Positions 46,426 through 54,457 of a stretch of 64,000 bases of DNA are shown one piece after another; the stretch's first letter is position 1, and every line of letters begins with the position of its first letter. The position numbers were made by a program, and so were the translations under genes. This DNA is from a bacterium (GTDB taxonomy: Bacteria; Oederibacteriota; CAKKQC01): assembly GCA_919901855.1 (NCBI GenBank), contig CAKKQC010000030.1, positions 21,212 to 85,211 of the forward strand, in the 5' to 3' direction. The notes under the pieces are model-generated. The model searched no databases. It had not been told where the DNA came from and saw nothing but the letters and a program-made list of their open reading frames with translations.

Positions 46426-47561
46426 CTGGTGCGTCCCTCCATGAGCCTGGTTGAGAAACCGTAGAAGAATCGTCTCGCCGCCGCCTCCCCCGCGGGAAAC
46501 GGCAGGCCCGTCGTCATCGACGCGGGGCAGGCCTCGATGGCAAAAATCTGGTTCCCCGCGGGCCAGAGCAAAGACCCCAGCACGCGGCCCGTCCGGGGAT
46601 CGAAGGCGTGGACACCGCACTCGGACGTCGCGGGATCGACGCCGGGGGCGTAGGCGCGGAACCGCGGGATCACGCGCGACGTGCCGGCGAACCCGGCCCC
46701 GGGCGCGAACGCGAGCCCGCGGGTCCACCCGCGCAGCCGGAGCACGTGCCGGAAGAACGCGCCGTCCACGACCCCGACCTCGCCGTACCCGGAGTTGTCG
46801 ACCCAGAGCCGGCGTCCCAGCCACCGGGCCGAGTGCGGCCGCGTGAGCCCCCGGATGACCGCGCGCCGCGTCGCTCCCGAGAAGATCACGCCCCGGCCGT
46901 CCACGGGGAACGCGGGATCGCCGGGCTTGACCGGCAGGACTTCGTCGGCGGATGCCGTAAAGCACGACGAAGCGAGCGTCGCCCCCGCGGCGATCGAGTT
47001 GAGCTGGATGTGGTTCCGGGAGACGTCGGGCCGGCCGCGCGCTTCCACGCACCGGGGCCACCAGACCGGCCTGACCGCGCCGCCGTCGCCAAGCTGGACG
47101 ACCGCGTTCCACCCGACCGCGTTGCCGAGCAAGCGGCCTCCCACGAGCGCGAGGTCGTGGAGATAGAGGCCGCCCGGGTAGAACCGGGACCGGACGGGCA
47201 CCAGCGGGCGGCCCGGCGCGGTGGCGGGAGCCAGATCGAATATCTGGTTCGGATTTCGCGTGCTCGCGATGTGCACGAGCCCGCGCCGGCGGTCTACGGC
47301 GACACCCGAGGGGTGCGGAAGCGGGAGGTACGTGATCCGGGGGCGCCCCTTGACGACGGCGAGGGCCATGACGAGATGCTCGTATTCGCGGGTCACGATC
47401 AAGTTCGAACGAGACCGTTCGACTGCCTCCCAGAACCGCCCCCGGACCCGGGAGGCGAGCCGGGCGGGTGGCACCCGGTCCGCCTCGCGCCACAGCGAGA
47501 CCACCTGGCGCGGGTCGCGCCACTCGTCCGAACTGCGGACCCACCGCGTCGCCGGGCTCAT
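46422..47561 (-). CDS. TIGR03032/DUF4915 beta-propeller-like protein
   Basis: The 379-residue protein has RFWEAVERSRSNLIVTREYEHLVMAL, LPLPHPSGVAVDRRRGLVHIASTRNPNQIFDL (in pieces), YPGGLYLHDLALVGGRLLGNAVGWNAVV, RGVIFSGATRR and HSARWLGRRLWVDNSGYGEVG. It matches the TIGR03032 family that co-occurs with sulfotransferases and glycosyltransferases in polysaccharide clusters; the biochemical role is not known to me. ATG 47561 overlaps the upstream stop by 4 nt. TATGAT also lies 6 nt before this ATG, so an internal promoter is possible. Confidence 0.82.
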   Translation of the reverse strand: MSPATRWVRSSDEWRDPRQVVSLWREADRVPPARLASRVRGRFWEAVERSRSNLIVTREYEHLVMALAVVKGRPRITYLPLPHPSGVAVDRRRGLVHIASTRNPNQIFDLAPATAPGRPLVPVRSRFYPGGLYLHDLALVGGRLLGNAVGWNAVVQLGDGGAVRPVWWPRCVEARGRPDVSRNHIQLNSIAAGATLASSCFTASADEVLPVKPGDPAFPVDGRGVIFSGATRRAVIRGLTRPHSARWLGRRLWVDNSGYGEVGVVDGAFFRHVLRLRGWTRGLAFAPGAGFAGTSRVIPRFRAYAPGVDPATSECGVHAFDPRTGRVLGSLLWPAGNQIFAIEACPASMTTGLPFPAGEAAARRFFYGFSTRLMEGRTR

Positions 47562-48247
47562 TGCAATATCATACGGAGCCGGATCGCCCCGGCGTACATC
47601 CGCAGGGCCGAAAGATACGTCGTCGTCGACACCCCGCCGTGCCGCCGGAACCCCGTCACCGCCAGCTCCGCCACGGGCTCGCGGAGCCTGGCGGCTCCGG
47701 CCAGCAGCTCGAGGTCGAGGAGGTCGCCGTCCTCGCGCAGCGCCAGGCGGTCCAGGAGCTCGCGCGACAGGATCTTGGGCGTCCCGTTCACGTCCGCGCC
47801 CGTCACCCCGAACAGCACCCGGGCCTCGAGGTTGAACGCCCACGAGCCGAGCTCGCGGACGGGCGCCCCCCGCGCCGACCGCGTCGCCTTCGCGACTCCC
47901 CGGCCCGCCGTCCGGTAGAGGGCCAGGAGCGCGACGACGGTCACGGGGTCCGTCCGCGCCGAGTTCGTATAGCAAAGCGTGGCGCCCGAGGCGGCCGCGA
48001 GCCCCATCCGCACCGACCGCCCCCACCCGCCCGCGGGATTCCCGACCATCCGGACCCGCGGGTCCGCCGCCGCCAGCCGGGCGACGATCGCGGGTGTCTC
48101 GTCGGAGCAACCGTTCGGCACGGCCACGATCTCGTATGGGATCCCGGCCGCCTCCAGCGCCGGCGGATATGCCCCCAGTACCCGCTCCACGTGGTCCGCC
48201 TGGTTGCGGAACGGCAGGACGATCGACAGCTCCGGCGCCGCGGTCAC
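47558..48247 (-). CDS. Glycosyltransferase family 2 protein
   Basis: The 229-residue protein has the GT2 start SIVLPFRNQADHVERVL, YEIVAVPNGCSDETPAIV and VNGTPKILSRELLDRLALREDGDLLDLELL. The usual D-x-D at the end of the second strand pair is replaced by CYTNSARTDPVTV, where N-S-A-R-T-D keeps only one aspartate. ADVNGTPK occurs in polyprenyl-phosphate-sugar synthases (DPM1-like). It is short and has no membrane segments. GTG 48247 overlaps the upstream stop by 4 nt. Confidence 0.8.
   Translation of the reverse strand: MTAAPELSIVLPFRNQADHVERVLGAYPPALEAAGIPYEIVAVPNGCSDETPAIVARLAAADPRVRMVGNPAGGWGRSVRMGLAAASGATLCYTNSARTDPVTVVALLALYRTAGRGVAKATRSARGAPVRELGSWAFNLEARVLFGVTGADVNGTPKILSRELLDRLALREDGDLLDLELLAGAARLREPVAELAVTGFRRHGGVSTTTYLSALRMYAGAIRLRMILQ
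47568..47573 (-). promoter_or_regulatory. Possible internal -10 element (TATGAT)
   Basis: On the minus strand TATGAT ends 6 nt before ATG 47561, inside the end of the GT2 gene. Confidence 0.3.
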
Positions 48248-49173
48248 TTCGGGACGGCGGAGAGGACCGTGCGGGCGGAGTCCGCGAGCGCGGCCGGGCT
48301 CAGCCGCTCGGCCGCCTGGAGGAACGCCGTCGAGCCCGCGCGTTCCCGGGGGCTCGCATGCACGCCCCGGATCAGGAGCCGGCAGCCCAGGCCCGCCTGC
48401 GCGATCGCCTCGGCCGCGAGCGATCCCAGCCCGCCGGCCGTGTAGCCCTCCTCCACGGTGACGACGGCCTTGAACCGGCCGAGCAGGGCCCGGAGCTCGG
48501 GCGTCGGCGCATGCGGCAGGTGCGCCATCACCGCGACGGCCGCCGAGACCTCGTCGGCCCGCAGCCGCCTCGACGCCTCCACGGCGTTGACCGCGATCCC
48601 GCCGGTCGCGAGGAGCAGGACCTCGCTTCCCTCGACCACGACCTCGGGCCGGCCGAGGGCGAAGCGCCCATTCAGCCCGGGCACCTCCGGGTTCCCCCCC
48701 TTGCCCACCCGGAGGTACACGGGCCCCTCGACAGCCCGGATCGCGTCCATGACGGACTTCGTCTGGGCCGGGTCCGCGGGCACGATCACCGTGAGCCCGG
48801 GCTGGGCGCGCGCGATCGCGAGGTCCTCGAGTGCGAAGTGCGTCATCCCCGCGTGGCCGTACGCGAACCCGCCGCCCACCCCCACGATCCTGACGGGCAG
48901 CCGGTGCAGGACCGGCCCGTTCCGGATCTGCTCGTAGGCGCGCATCGACGCGAAGGTCGCGATCGTGTACGTGAAGGGCACGAACCCCGCCTGCGCAAGC
49001 CCGGTGGCCAGCCCCGCCATGTTCTGCTCCGCCACCCCGGCGTTAAGGAACCGGCCGGGGTATTTTCCCGCGAACTCCTCCACGACCGTCCACCCAAGGT
49101 CCCCGGTCAGGAGGAAGATCCGGGCATCGGTGGCGGCCTGCGCGGACAGCGCGGCGATGAATGCGGATCTCAT
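48244..49173 (-). CDS. Transketolase C-terminal (pyrimidine-binding) subunit
   Basis: The 309-residue protein has FLLTGDLGWTVVEEFAGKYPGRFLNAGVAEQNMAGLATGLA, with the E in AEQNM that activates TPP; then FGVPF-equivalent VPFTYTIATFASMRAYEQIRN, GVGGGFAYGHAGMTHFALEDLAI and LTVIVPADPAQTKSVM, and the C-terminal module VLLLATGGIAVNAVEA. It is the second half of a split transketolase and must pair with the subunit encoded immediately upstream (ATGA overlap). Split transketolases occur in sugar and vitamin clusters, where two-carbon transfer builds unusual sugars. Confidence 0.88.
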   Translation of the reverse strand: MRSAFIAALSAQAATDARIFLLTGDLGWTVVEEFAGKYPGRFLNAGVAEQNMAGLATGLAQAGFVPFTYTIATFASMRAYEQIRNGPVLHRLPVRIVGVGGGFAYGHAGMTHFALEDLAIARAQPGLTVIVPADPAQTKSVMDAIRAVEGPVYLRVGKGGNPEVPGLNGRFALGRPEVVVEGSEVLLLATGGIAVNAVEASRRLRADEVSAAVAVMAHLPHAPTPELRALLGRFKAVVTVEEGYTAGGLGSLAAEAIAQAGLGCRLLIRGVHASPRERAGSTAFLQAAERLSPAALADSARTVLSAVPK

Positions 49174-49982
49174 GCCGGACCGATTTCCGCGAGGGCTTGC
49201 GCGCACAACTCGTCGGTCAGGTTCCGGTAGTGCCACTCGAGCCGGCCCTCCATGAACGAGACGCCCTTCCCCTGCACCGTCCGCGCCACCACCATCCGAG
49301 AGCGGCTCCGCCCGTCTGCGGGCGCGAGCGCCGCCTCCAGCGCGGCGGTGTCGTGCCCGTCCACCTCCACCGTGTCCCAGCCGAACGCCCGCCACTTGTC
49401 GGCCATGGGCGCGAGGTCGAGCACCTCCGCCGTGTGGCCCAGCGCCTGGAGCCCGTTGAGGTCGATGACGGCCGTGAGATTGGCGAGCCGGTGGTGGCCC
49501 GCGAACTGGGCCGCCTCCCACACCTGCCCCTCGTTGCACTCGGCGTCCGAGAGGAGGACGAACACCCGCCCGGGGCTCTTCTTCGCCCTGAGGCCGTACG
49601 CGAGCCCGCAACCCACCGACAGCCCCTGCCCCAGCGAGCCCGTCGACAGGTCCACGCCCGGAAGGACGTGCTCCGGGTGCTGGCCCAGGGGCGATCCGTC
49701 CGTGCAGTAGCCGGCGAAGGCTTTCTCGTCGAGGAGCTTCTTCCACCGCAGCGCGCAGTAGAGCGCCAGCGCCGCGTGCCCCTTCGCGAGGATGAACCGG
49801 TCCCGGTCCGGCCGGTCCGTCCCGGGGTCCTTCATCACGGCCCCCCACAGGACGGCCATGAGATCCGCGATCGACAGGGCGGACGCGATGTGCCCGACGT
49901 TGGATGCCCTCGACTGCTCGATGATCCACCGCCGGAACGTCCGGCCCATCCGAGGAAGGTCCTGATTCCCCACCGGATTCAT
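49170..49982 (-). CDS. Transketolase N-terminal (TPP diphosphate-binding) subunit
   Basis: The 270-residue protein has SNVGHIASALSIADLMAVLWG, RFILAKGHAALALYCAL, PLGQHPEHVLPGVDLSTGSLGQGLSVGCGLAYG (in pieces), and the TPP-Mg site VFVLLSDAECNEGQVWEAAQFA (GDGE-like SDAE with the later N). GHTAEVLDLAPMADKWRAFGW and VARTVQGKGVSFME follow. ATG 49982 is used; MGRTFRRW a few codons in is an alternative. It is the first gene of the six-gene operon. Confidence 0.88.
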   Translation of the reverse strand: MNPVGNQDLPRMGRTFRRWIIEQSRASNVGHIASALSIADLMAVLWGAVMKDPGTDRPDRDRFILAKGHAALALYCALRWKKLLDEKAFAGYCTDGSPLGQHPEHVLPGVDLSTGSLGQGLSVGCGLAYGLRAKKSPGRVFVLLSDAECNEGQVWEAAQFAGHHRLANLTAVIDLNGLQALGHTAEVLDLAPMADKWRAFGWDTVEVDGHDTAALEAALAPADGRSRSRMVVARTVQGKGVSFMEGRLEWHYRNLTDELCAQALAEIGPA

Positions 49983-50043
49983 CTTCTCACAGTGGGCCCG
50001 GCCGCACCCGCCCGGCGGGTTGCCTGGGACCCGGGATCGGCGA

Positions 50044-50049
50044 GATAAT
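50044..50049 (+). promoter_or_regulatory. Putative -10 element (GATAAT) of a leaderless start
   Basis: GATAAT ends 6 nt before ATG 50056. Confidence 0.45.
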
Positions 50050-50055
50050 CGCCCC

Positions 50056-50547
50056 ATGAAACTCGTGATCTGGATCGTGGTCGCGCTCGCCGTCGTATTC
50101 GGCGGCTGGCGGTTCATGCAGGCGCGCGAACTCGCCTCCTACGGCATCGACGAGGCCCATCCGTTCGGCTCGTTCGGGAAGCTCGACGCCATGCTGACCG
50201 GGGACATGCACTTCGAGAAGGACGAGGCGGGGTCGGATGCCATTCCGTACGAGGACCTCCCCGAACCCGCGCACACCTTCCGGTACCGGGACACGGCCAG
50301 CGGAAGCACGGTTCTGGACAAGGTCTGGCTCCAGGTGGCCGCCGACGGGCGCCTGCTTTCCATCAGCGCCTGGAGTCGCCCCACGTACACGGCCGTCGCC
50401 ACGCTGATGTACAACCACTGGGGACGGATCACGGGTGAGCTGCCCGACTACTCGAAGGGGCAGGGTGACTTCACCGGCCAGGGTTTCCGCGGCCACTGGA
50501 CCTGGGCCAAGCCCGGCGGCCTCCTGATCTGCCTGGCGGTGCGCTGA
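50056..50547 (+). CDS. Hypothetical membrane-anchored protein
   Basis: The 163-residue protein has an N-terminal membrane anchor or signal (MKLVIWIVVALAVVFGGW) and a soluble domain with ELASYGIDEAHPFGSFGKLDAML, FRYRDTASGSTVLDKVWLQVAADGRLLSISAWSR and FRGHWTWAKPGGLLICLAVR. No family is recognised. GATAAT 6 nt upstream supports ATG 50056 rather than the longer frame. It is probably monocistronic. Confidence 0.65.
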   Translation: MKLVIWIVVALAVVFGGWRFMQARELASYGIDEAHPFGSFGKLDAMLTGDMHFEKDEAGSDAIPYEDLPEPAHTFRYRDTASGSTVLDKVWLQVAADGRLLSISAWSRPTYTAVATLMYNHWGRITGELPDYSKGQGDFTGQGFRGHWTWAKPGGLLICLAVR

Positions 50548-50612
50548 CCCCCCAGATCGGAAGCCCTGGCAGCCCGGGAAGCGTCACACGTCTGTCACAT
50601 CGAATTTGCCCT

Positions 50613-50618
50613 CCTACT
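50613..50618 (+). promoter_or_regulatory. Possible -10 element (TACTAT) of the HPr-like gene
   Basis: TACTAT follows TGTCAC by 16 nt, an acceptable sigma-70-type spacing. The gene's start is about 90 nt downstream and has AGGAGG, so this would be an ordinary leadered transcript. Confidence 0.35.
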
Positions 50619-50705
50619 ATGGCCCCCGCACCCCCCAATCGCGCAAAGTGGCCTCAGCAGGGCTTTGAGGGAGTGGCGGATGCATACATCATCAGGAGGC
50701 GGATC

Positions 50706-51101
50706 ATGAACGACACGGTGGAACGGGAAGACACGGGGCGGGATCGGGCGGTCGAGCCGGGCGAGATCGCCCGGAGGATGGTCCGGTGCCCCGACTGGCT
50801 GAACCTGCGGGCCGCGTGCATCGTCGCCGCCGCGGCCGAGAAGATCGGGTCCGCCGTGGTGGTTACCAAGGGGGGCGTCATGGCCGACGCCCGGAGCGTG
50901 ATCGACCTCATGGCGCTCGGGGTGGAACCCGGCGAGACGCTCGAGATCCTGGCCGAGGGCGAGGACGCCGCCGAGGCGGTTCGGGCCCTGGCGGCCCTCG
51001 TCACCGGCAACTTCGAGGTGAGGGCCGGCACGCCGCTGGCCGCGTCGATGGCGACGCTCAGCCCCGGCCTCCCGGGGAAGCTCAACGCCGGCTCCCGCTG
51101 A
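50706..51101 (+). CDS. HPr-like protein lacking the phosphorylatable histidine
   Basis: This is a 131-residue protein. After a charged 25-residue N-terminus, residues about 30-110 align with HPr of the PTS: WLNLRAACIVAAAAEKIGSAVVV sits where HPr has GLHARPA, so the catalytic His is Asn while Arg is kept. ARSVIDLMALGVEPGETLEILAEGEDAAEAVRALAAL keeps the regulatory Ser region (A-R/K-S-x-x-x-L-M-A-L). This is the pattern of Crh-like regulators rather than phosphocarriers. AGGAGG at 50695-50700 supports ATG 50706. No other PTS gene is nearby; the hemerythrin-like gene follows. Confidence 0.75.
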   Translation: MNDTVEREDTGRDRAVEPGEIARRMVRCPDWLNLRAACIVAAAAEKIGSAVVVTKGGVMADARSVIDLMALGVEPGETLEILAEGEDAAEAVRALAALVTGNFEVRAGTPLAASMATLSPGLPGKLNAGSR

Positions 51102-51102
51102 C

Positions 51103-51582
51103 CTGACGGGGTCGCGGGTCATCGACATCCTCGCCATCGTCTCGGCCGAGCACGCGGTCCTCAACGTCCTCGTGGACTGGATCGCGTTCCGGTCCATCGG
51201 CTCCGCCCCCCGGAACCCGGACCAGCCGTGGGACGCCTGGGACCTGACGCGGCACGCGATCGAGTCGCACTCCCGGCTCGAGGAGGACCTCCTCCTCCCC
51301 GCGCTGGAGTCCCGGCTCACGGGCGCCGCCCAGCCGGCCGTCTCCTTCACGCACGAGGAGCACCGCAGGATCGCGGAGCTGTTCGGGAACGCGGCCCGCG
51401 GGCGCGCCCCGGAACCCGCTGCCATCGCGGAGACCGTCGCCCTCCTGCGGAGCCACTTTCGGCACGAGGAGGAGACGTTGTTCCCCCTCGTGCGAAAGGC
51501 CCTCACCCCCGGCCACCTCGAGCAGCTCGGCCGGGCGTGGACCGAGGCGCGGGAGTTCCGGCCGGCTGTCGCTCAGCCCTGA
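51103..51582 (+). CDS. Hemerythrin-like metal-binding protein
   Basis: This is about 159 residues from a putative CTG start at 51103; the first GTG in frame is 51172. The residues between (VIDILAIVSAEHAVLNVLVDWI) include the first conserved His of the four-helix fold, so the gene very likely starts upstream of 51172 despite the lack of ATG/GTG/TTG. Further ligands are TRHAIESHSRLEEDLLLPAL, FTHEEHRRIAELF and LRSHFRHEEETLFPL. Such proteins bind a di-iron centre or store/sense oxygen or NO. It is probably coupled to the HPr-like gene, whose stop is one base before the CTG. Confidence 0.75.
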   Translation: MTGSRVIDILAIVSAEHAVLNVLVDWIAFRSIGSAPRNPDQPWDAWDLTRHAIESHSRLEEDLLLPALESRLTGAAQPAVSFTHEEHRRIAELFGNAARGRAPEPAAIAETVALLRSHFRHEEETLFPLVRKALTPGHLEQLGRAWTEAREFRPAVAQP

Positions 51583-53594
51583 GCGGCGGCCATCACGCGG
51601 TTGATCGCCTCGCGCAGGGCGGCCAGGCTGAACGGCTTCGGCAGCGAGTAGTCCGCGGGCGCCCGCCCGGTGTCCACGACTCCCGCGGGCGACGCGATTC
51701 CCGAAACCATGATCACGGGACAGGTGGGCCGCAGCCGCTTCACCGCGTCCGCCAGCTCGTCGCCGGACATCCCGGGCATCACGCGGTCCGTGATCACGAG
51801 GTCGAACCGCCGGGCCCGGAACGCGTCGAGCGCGGCCACCCCGTCGGCCGCCGACGTCACCCGGTGCCCGTCGCGCTTCAGCAGCCCCGACAGGAGCCGC
51901 ACGATCCGCGGCTCGTCGTCGGCCACGAGGATCCGGAGCGGAGCCTTCCAGGGACCCGCCACCGCGGGCTTCGCGATCCGCCCCGCGACCGATCCGAGCG
52001 GGAGCCGGACGAAGAACGCCGTCCCCCGGCCGGGCGCGCTCTCGACCCGGACCGACCCGCCGCGCCGGTGCAGGATCGCGGCCACCATCGGCAGCCCGAG
52101 CCCCGACCCCCCCTTGCCCTTGGTGGTGAAGAAGGGCTCGAAACACCGCCGGCGCACCTCCTCCGTCATCCCCACCCCGTCGTCGCGCACCTCGATCACG
52201 CACTCGGTCTTCTCCTCCCGGGTCCTGATCGTGACGGTGCCGCCGTGCGGCAGGGCGTCCACGGCATTCATGATGAGGTTCAGGAGCATCTCCCGGATCT
52301 CGTCGGGGTTGCACAGGACCGGCCGGACCGTCCCTGGCTCCGCCACCACCCCGACGGCCCGGCCCTCCGCCCCCGCCCGGCTCCGCCACATCGGCCGGGT
52401 CAGGACGATGGAATCCTGCACCAGCCGGTTGACATCGCACGGCTCCACGGGCTTCTCGCCTCCCGAGGACGAGTAGAACGTCCGGAGGCGCCCGACCATC
52501 TGGGCCGCGTCCTGCGCCGACTGCCGGATGGTCCGGAGGTAGTCCAGGGTCTCCCGCCGGTTCTTGAGCGTCTCCGGCCACTCGAGCAGGGTCTCCGTGA
52601 ACCCCAGGATGGGCGCCAGCGCGTTGTTGAAGTCGTGCGCGATCCCGCTCGCCATCTCGCCCATGGCGCGCAGCCGGGCCTGCTCGACCATCTTGTTCTG
52701 CACGCCCGTAAGCCGCTCCATGGCGTTCCGGAGCTGGAGCATGGACTCCGTCCGTTCCAGGTCCACGCGGTTGAGCCAGAGCGCGCCGATCCGGATCGCG
52801 GCCACGATGACCACCGACCCCACCATGACCATGAGCGAGATGCCGTACGCGCTGTTGTAGAGCCCCCGGTCCTGGCCCGCGTCGGCGATCCAGCCGAGCA
52901 GGAACAGCACGCAGATCATGGACGGGGACAGCCACCGCAGGAGGACGCCCCCGGGCCCCGCGCTCGCGAAGACGGCCACGAACCCGCGCGACGGCCGGGA
53001 CAGGAGAATCGCCCCGGCCAGGCACTGGAACGCGATCGTGCCGGGCAGGGCCATGTCCGTGAACTTGCCGAACGAGTAGAAGTCGTAGGCGCCGAGCATG
53101 TACCCGGTGAAGCTCCGGAACGCCACCATGAAGGAGGCCAGGGCGAACCACTGGGCCGCGACGACCAGCCGCGCGAACGGGAGCAGCCCGAGCGAGACGC
53201 TCGCCAGGAGCAGGCAGAGCATGCCGCCCATCGCGGGCCGCCCGGGAATGTTCGTCCCGGCCTCTCCCGCCGGCTCGTTGATCAGGAGCTGGTCCATCCC
53301 GAGGTTCCACCCACCGATATCCTGGCTCATCGTCGCCACGCTCGCGACGAAGACGAAGGCCACGCACACGGCGTACACGACCCGCGCCCGCCGGCGCCTG
53401 GCGAGGAGGCGGAACAGCCGGAGCGCGGACCCGGCCGCGAGCAGGCCGACCGCGATGTTGACCTTCATGGACACGGCGTCCGGGACGAAGGTCTTGAGCA
53501 GGGGGATGCGGAAGAACCAGCCGGCCAGCACCACGATCGGGATCACGATCGCCACCGCGGCGAGCAGGCGCTGCAGGGCGGGCAGCCGGTTCAT
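51573..53594 (-). CDS. Hybrid histidine kinase with membrane sensor and receiver domain
   Basis: The 673-residue protein has about seven to eight membrane segments in residues 10-275, a short coil, then a HisKA-type H-box (GEMASGIAHDFNNALAPILGFTE, His320). The HATPase domain has N-box LLNLIMNAVDALP (about 438-449), G1 VRDDGVGM, F-box CFEPFFTTK and G2 GSGLGLPMV. A C-terminal receiver (LRILVADDEPRIVRLL) has the phosphoacceptor D603 in VITDRVMPGMSG and K in SLPKPF. The signal is unknown. AATAAT lies 6 nt before ATG 53594. Its 3' end overlaps the convergent hemerythrin gene by 10 nt. Confidence 0.9.
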   Translation of the reverse strand: MNRLPALQRLLAAVAIVIPIVVLAGWFFRIPLLKTFVPDAVSMKVNIAVGLLAAGSALRLFRLLARRRRARVVYAVCVAFVFVASVATMSQDIGGWNLGMDQLLINEPAGEAGTNIPGRPAMGGMLCLLLASVSLGLLPFARLVVAAQWFALASFMVAFRSFTGYMLGAYDFYSFGKFTDMALPGTIAFQCLAGAILLSRPSRGFVAVFASAGPGGVLLRWLSPSMICVLFLLGWIADAGQDRGLYNSAYGISLMVMVGSVVIVAAIRIGALWLNRVDLERTESMLQLRNAMERLTGVQNKMVEQARLRAMGEMASGIAHDFNNALAPILGFTETLLEWPETLKNRRETLDYLRTIRQSAQDAAQMVGRLRTFYSSSGGEKPVEPCDVNRLVQDSIVLTRPMWRSRAGAEGRAVGVVAEPGTVRPVLCNPDEIREMLLNLIMNAVDALPHGGTVTIRTREEKTECVIEVRDDGVGMTEEVRRRCFEPFFTTKGKGGSGLGLPMVAAILHRRGGSVRVESAPGRGTAFFVRLPLGSVAGRIAKPAVAGPWKAPLRILVADDEPRIVRLLSGLLKRDGHRVTSAADGVAALDAFRARRFDLVITDRVMPGMSGDELADAVKRLRPTCPVIMVSGIASPAGVVDTGRAPADYSLPKPFSLAALREAINRVMAAAQG

Positions 53595-53600
53595 TGATAG

Positions 53601-53606
53601 ATTATT
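53601..53606 (-). promoter_or_regulatory. Putative -10 element (AATAAT)
   Basis: On the minus strand AATAAT ends 6 nt before ATG 53594. Confidence 0.35.
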
Positions 53607-53672
53607 GCACGCCCCCCCGCCCCGGCGGGCGTGGTAAGCTGGGCCCAGCTCAACCGATTAGGGAGGTGCCGC

Positions 53673-53909
53673 ATGACCCTGTACCCGAACCGTTCCCAGT
53701 GGATCACGATCTGGCTCACCGCCGCCCTCGTTGCCGCGGCCATCGGCCAGCACGACCGCCGCGCCACCGTGGCCTGCGCGATGGCCGGCGCGCTCCGTGC
53801 CTGGCAGCAGGCGAAGGCCCCCGGCCGGTCCCTCATGTCCCTGGCCGGGAACACGCTCCTCACGGTCGTGATCCTCGTCCTCGCCTGGGGTCTCGCGCAC
53901 CCCAAGTAG
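53673..53909 (+). CDS. Small two-segment membrane protein
   Basis: The 78-residue protein has a hydrophobic segment at about 9-27 (WITIWLTAALVAAAIG) and another at about 57-73 (NTLLTVVILVLAWGLA), joined by a charged loop with repeated Ala/Arg. GGAGGT at 53662-53667 supports ATG 53673 over the longer frame. No family is recognised. Confidence 0.6.
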   Translation: MTLYPNRSQWITIWLTAALVAAAIGQHDRRATVACAMAGALRAWQQAKAPGRSLMSLAGNTLLTVVILVLAWGLAHPK

Positions 53910-53962
53910 GGGACGCGCCCCTGATCCTCTTCGCGGCGGGAGCCCCGCCGCGAATCGGTATC

Positions 53963-54457
53963 TCACCGACTGACGAGCTCGGGATGGGGCAGGGACCCGG
54001 TGGTCATGTAGGCGGCCAGCATCTTGGCGTTCAGGACGCGTCGACTCGGCCCGTCGCCTCCATACGCTCCCCACAGGCACCGGTCGTTTCCCAGGCAGCG
54101 AACCACGATGTGCACGCGCCCGCCCGCCGGAGTCCGGGTCACGGAGTAACCGTACTCGAGGCGGCCCGTCGGGCTGTTCGTCTCGATCGCGTCGTCCGTC
54201 GCCGTCCGGATGTTCATCGAACTGTGCTGCGCCAGGAAGGTGTGCACGCGGGCCCAGATCGCGGGGACGGCCGCCTGCTCCACGTCGAACTCCTCCGGCT
54301 GGCCGGCCATCAGCTCGCTCACATACACCAATTGGGCGTCCGAGTAGTCCTCGCGATGGGCGTTCAGCGCGCACCCGCTCAGGCAGGCGCAACCGATCAA
54401 GGCTCCCGCGGTCCACGCGCCCCACAGCCGGTCCATCGGCGCCCGGAAGACCTTCAC
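53963..54457 (-). CDS. Hypothetical lipoprotein
   Basis: The 164-residue protein starts at GTG 54457, overlapping the upstream stop by 4 nt. The lipobox LSGC after a hydrophobic run (WGAWTAGALIGCACLSGC) marks it as a lipoprotein. The rest contains DYSDAQLVYVSELMAGQPEEFDV and GYSVTRTPAGGRVHIVVRCLGNDRCLWG, with a disulphide-capable cysteine pair. The function is not recognised. It is coupled to the helical protein gene upstream. Confidence 0.65.
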   Translation of the reverse strand: MKVFRAPMDRLWGAWTAGALIGCACLSGCALNAHREDYSDAQLVYVSELMAGQPEEFDVEQAAVPAIWARVHTFLAQHSSMNIRTATDDAIETNSPTGRLEYGYSVTRTPAGGRVHIVVRCLGNDRCLWGAYGGDGPSRRVLNAKMLAAYMTTGSLPHPELVSR

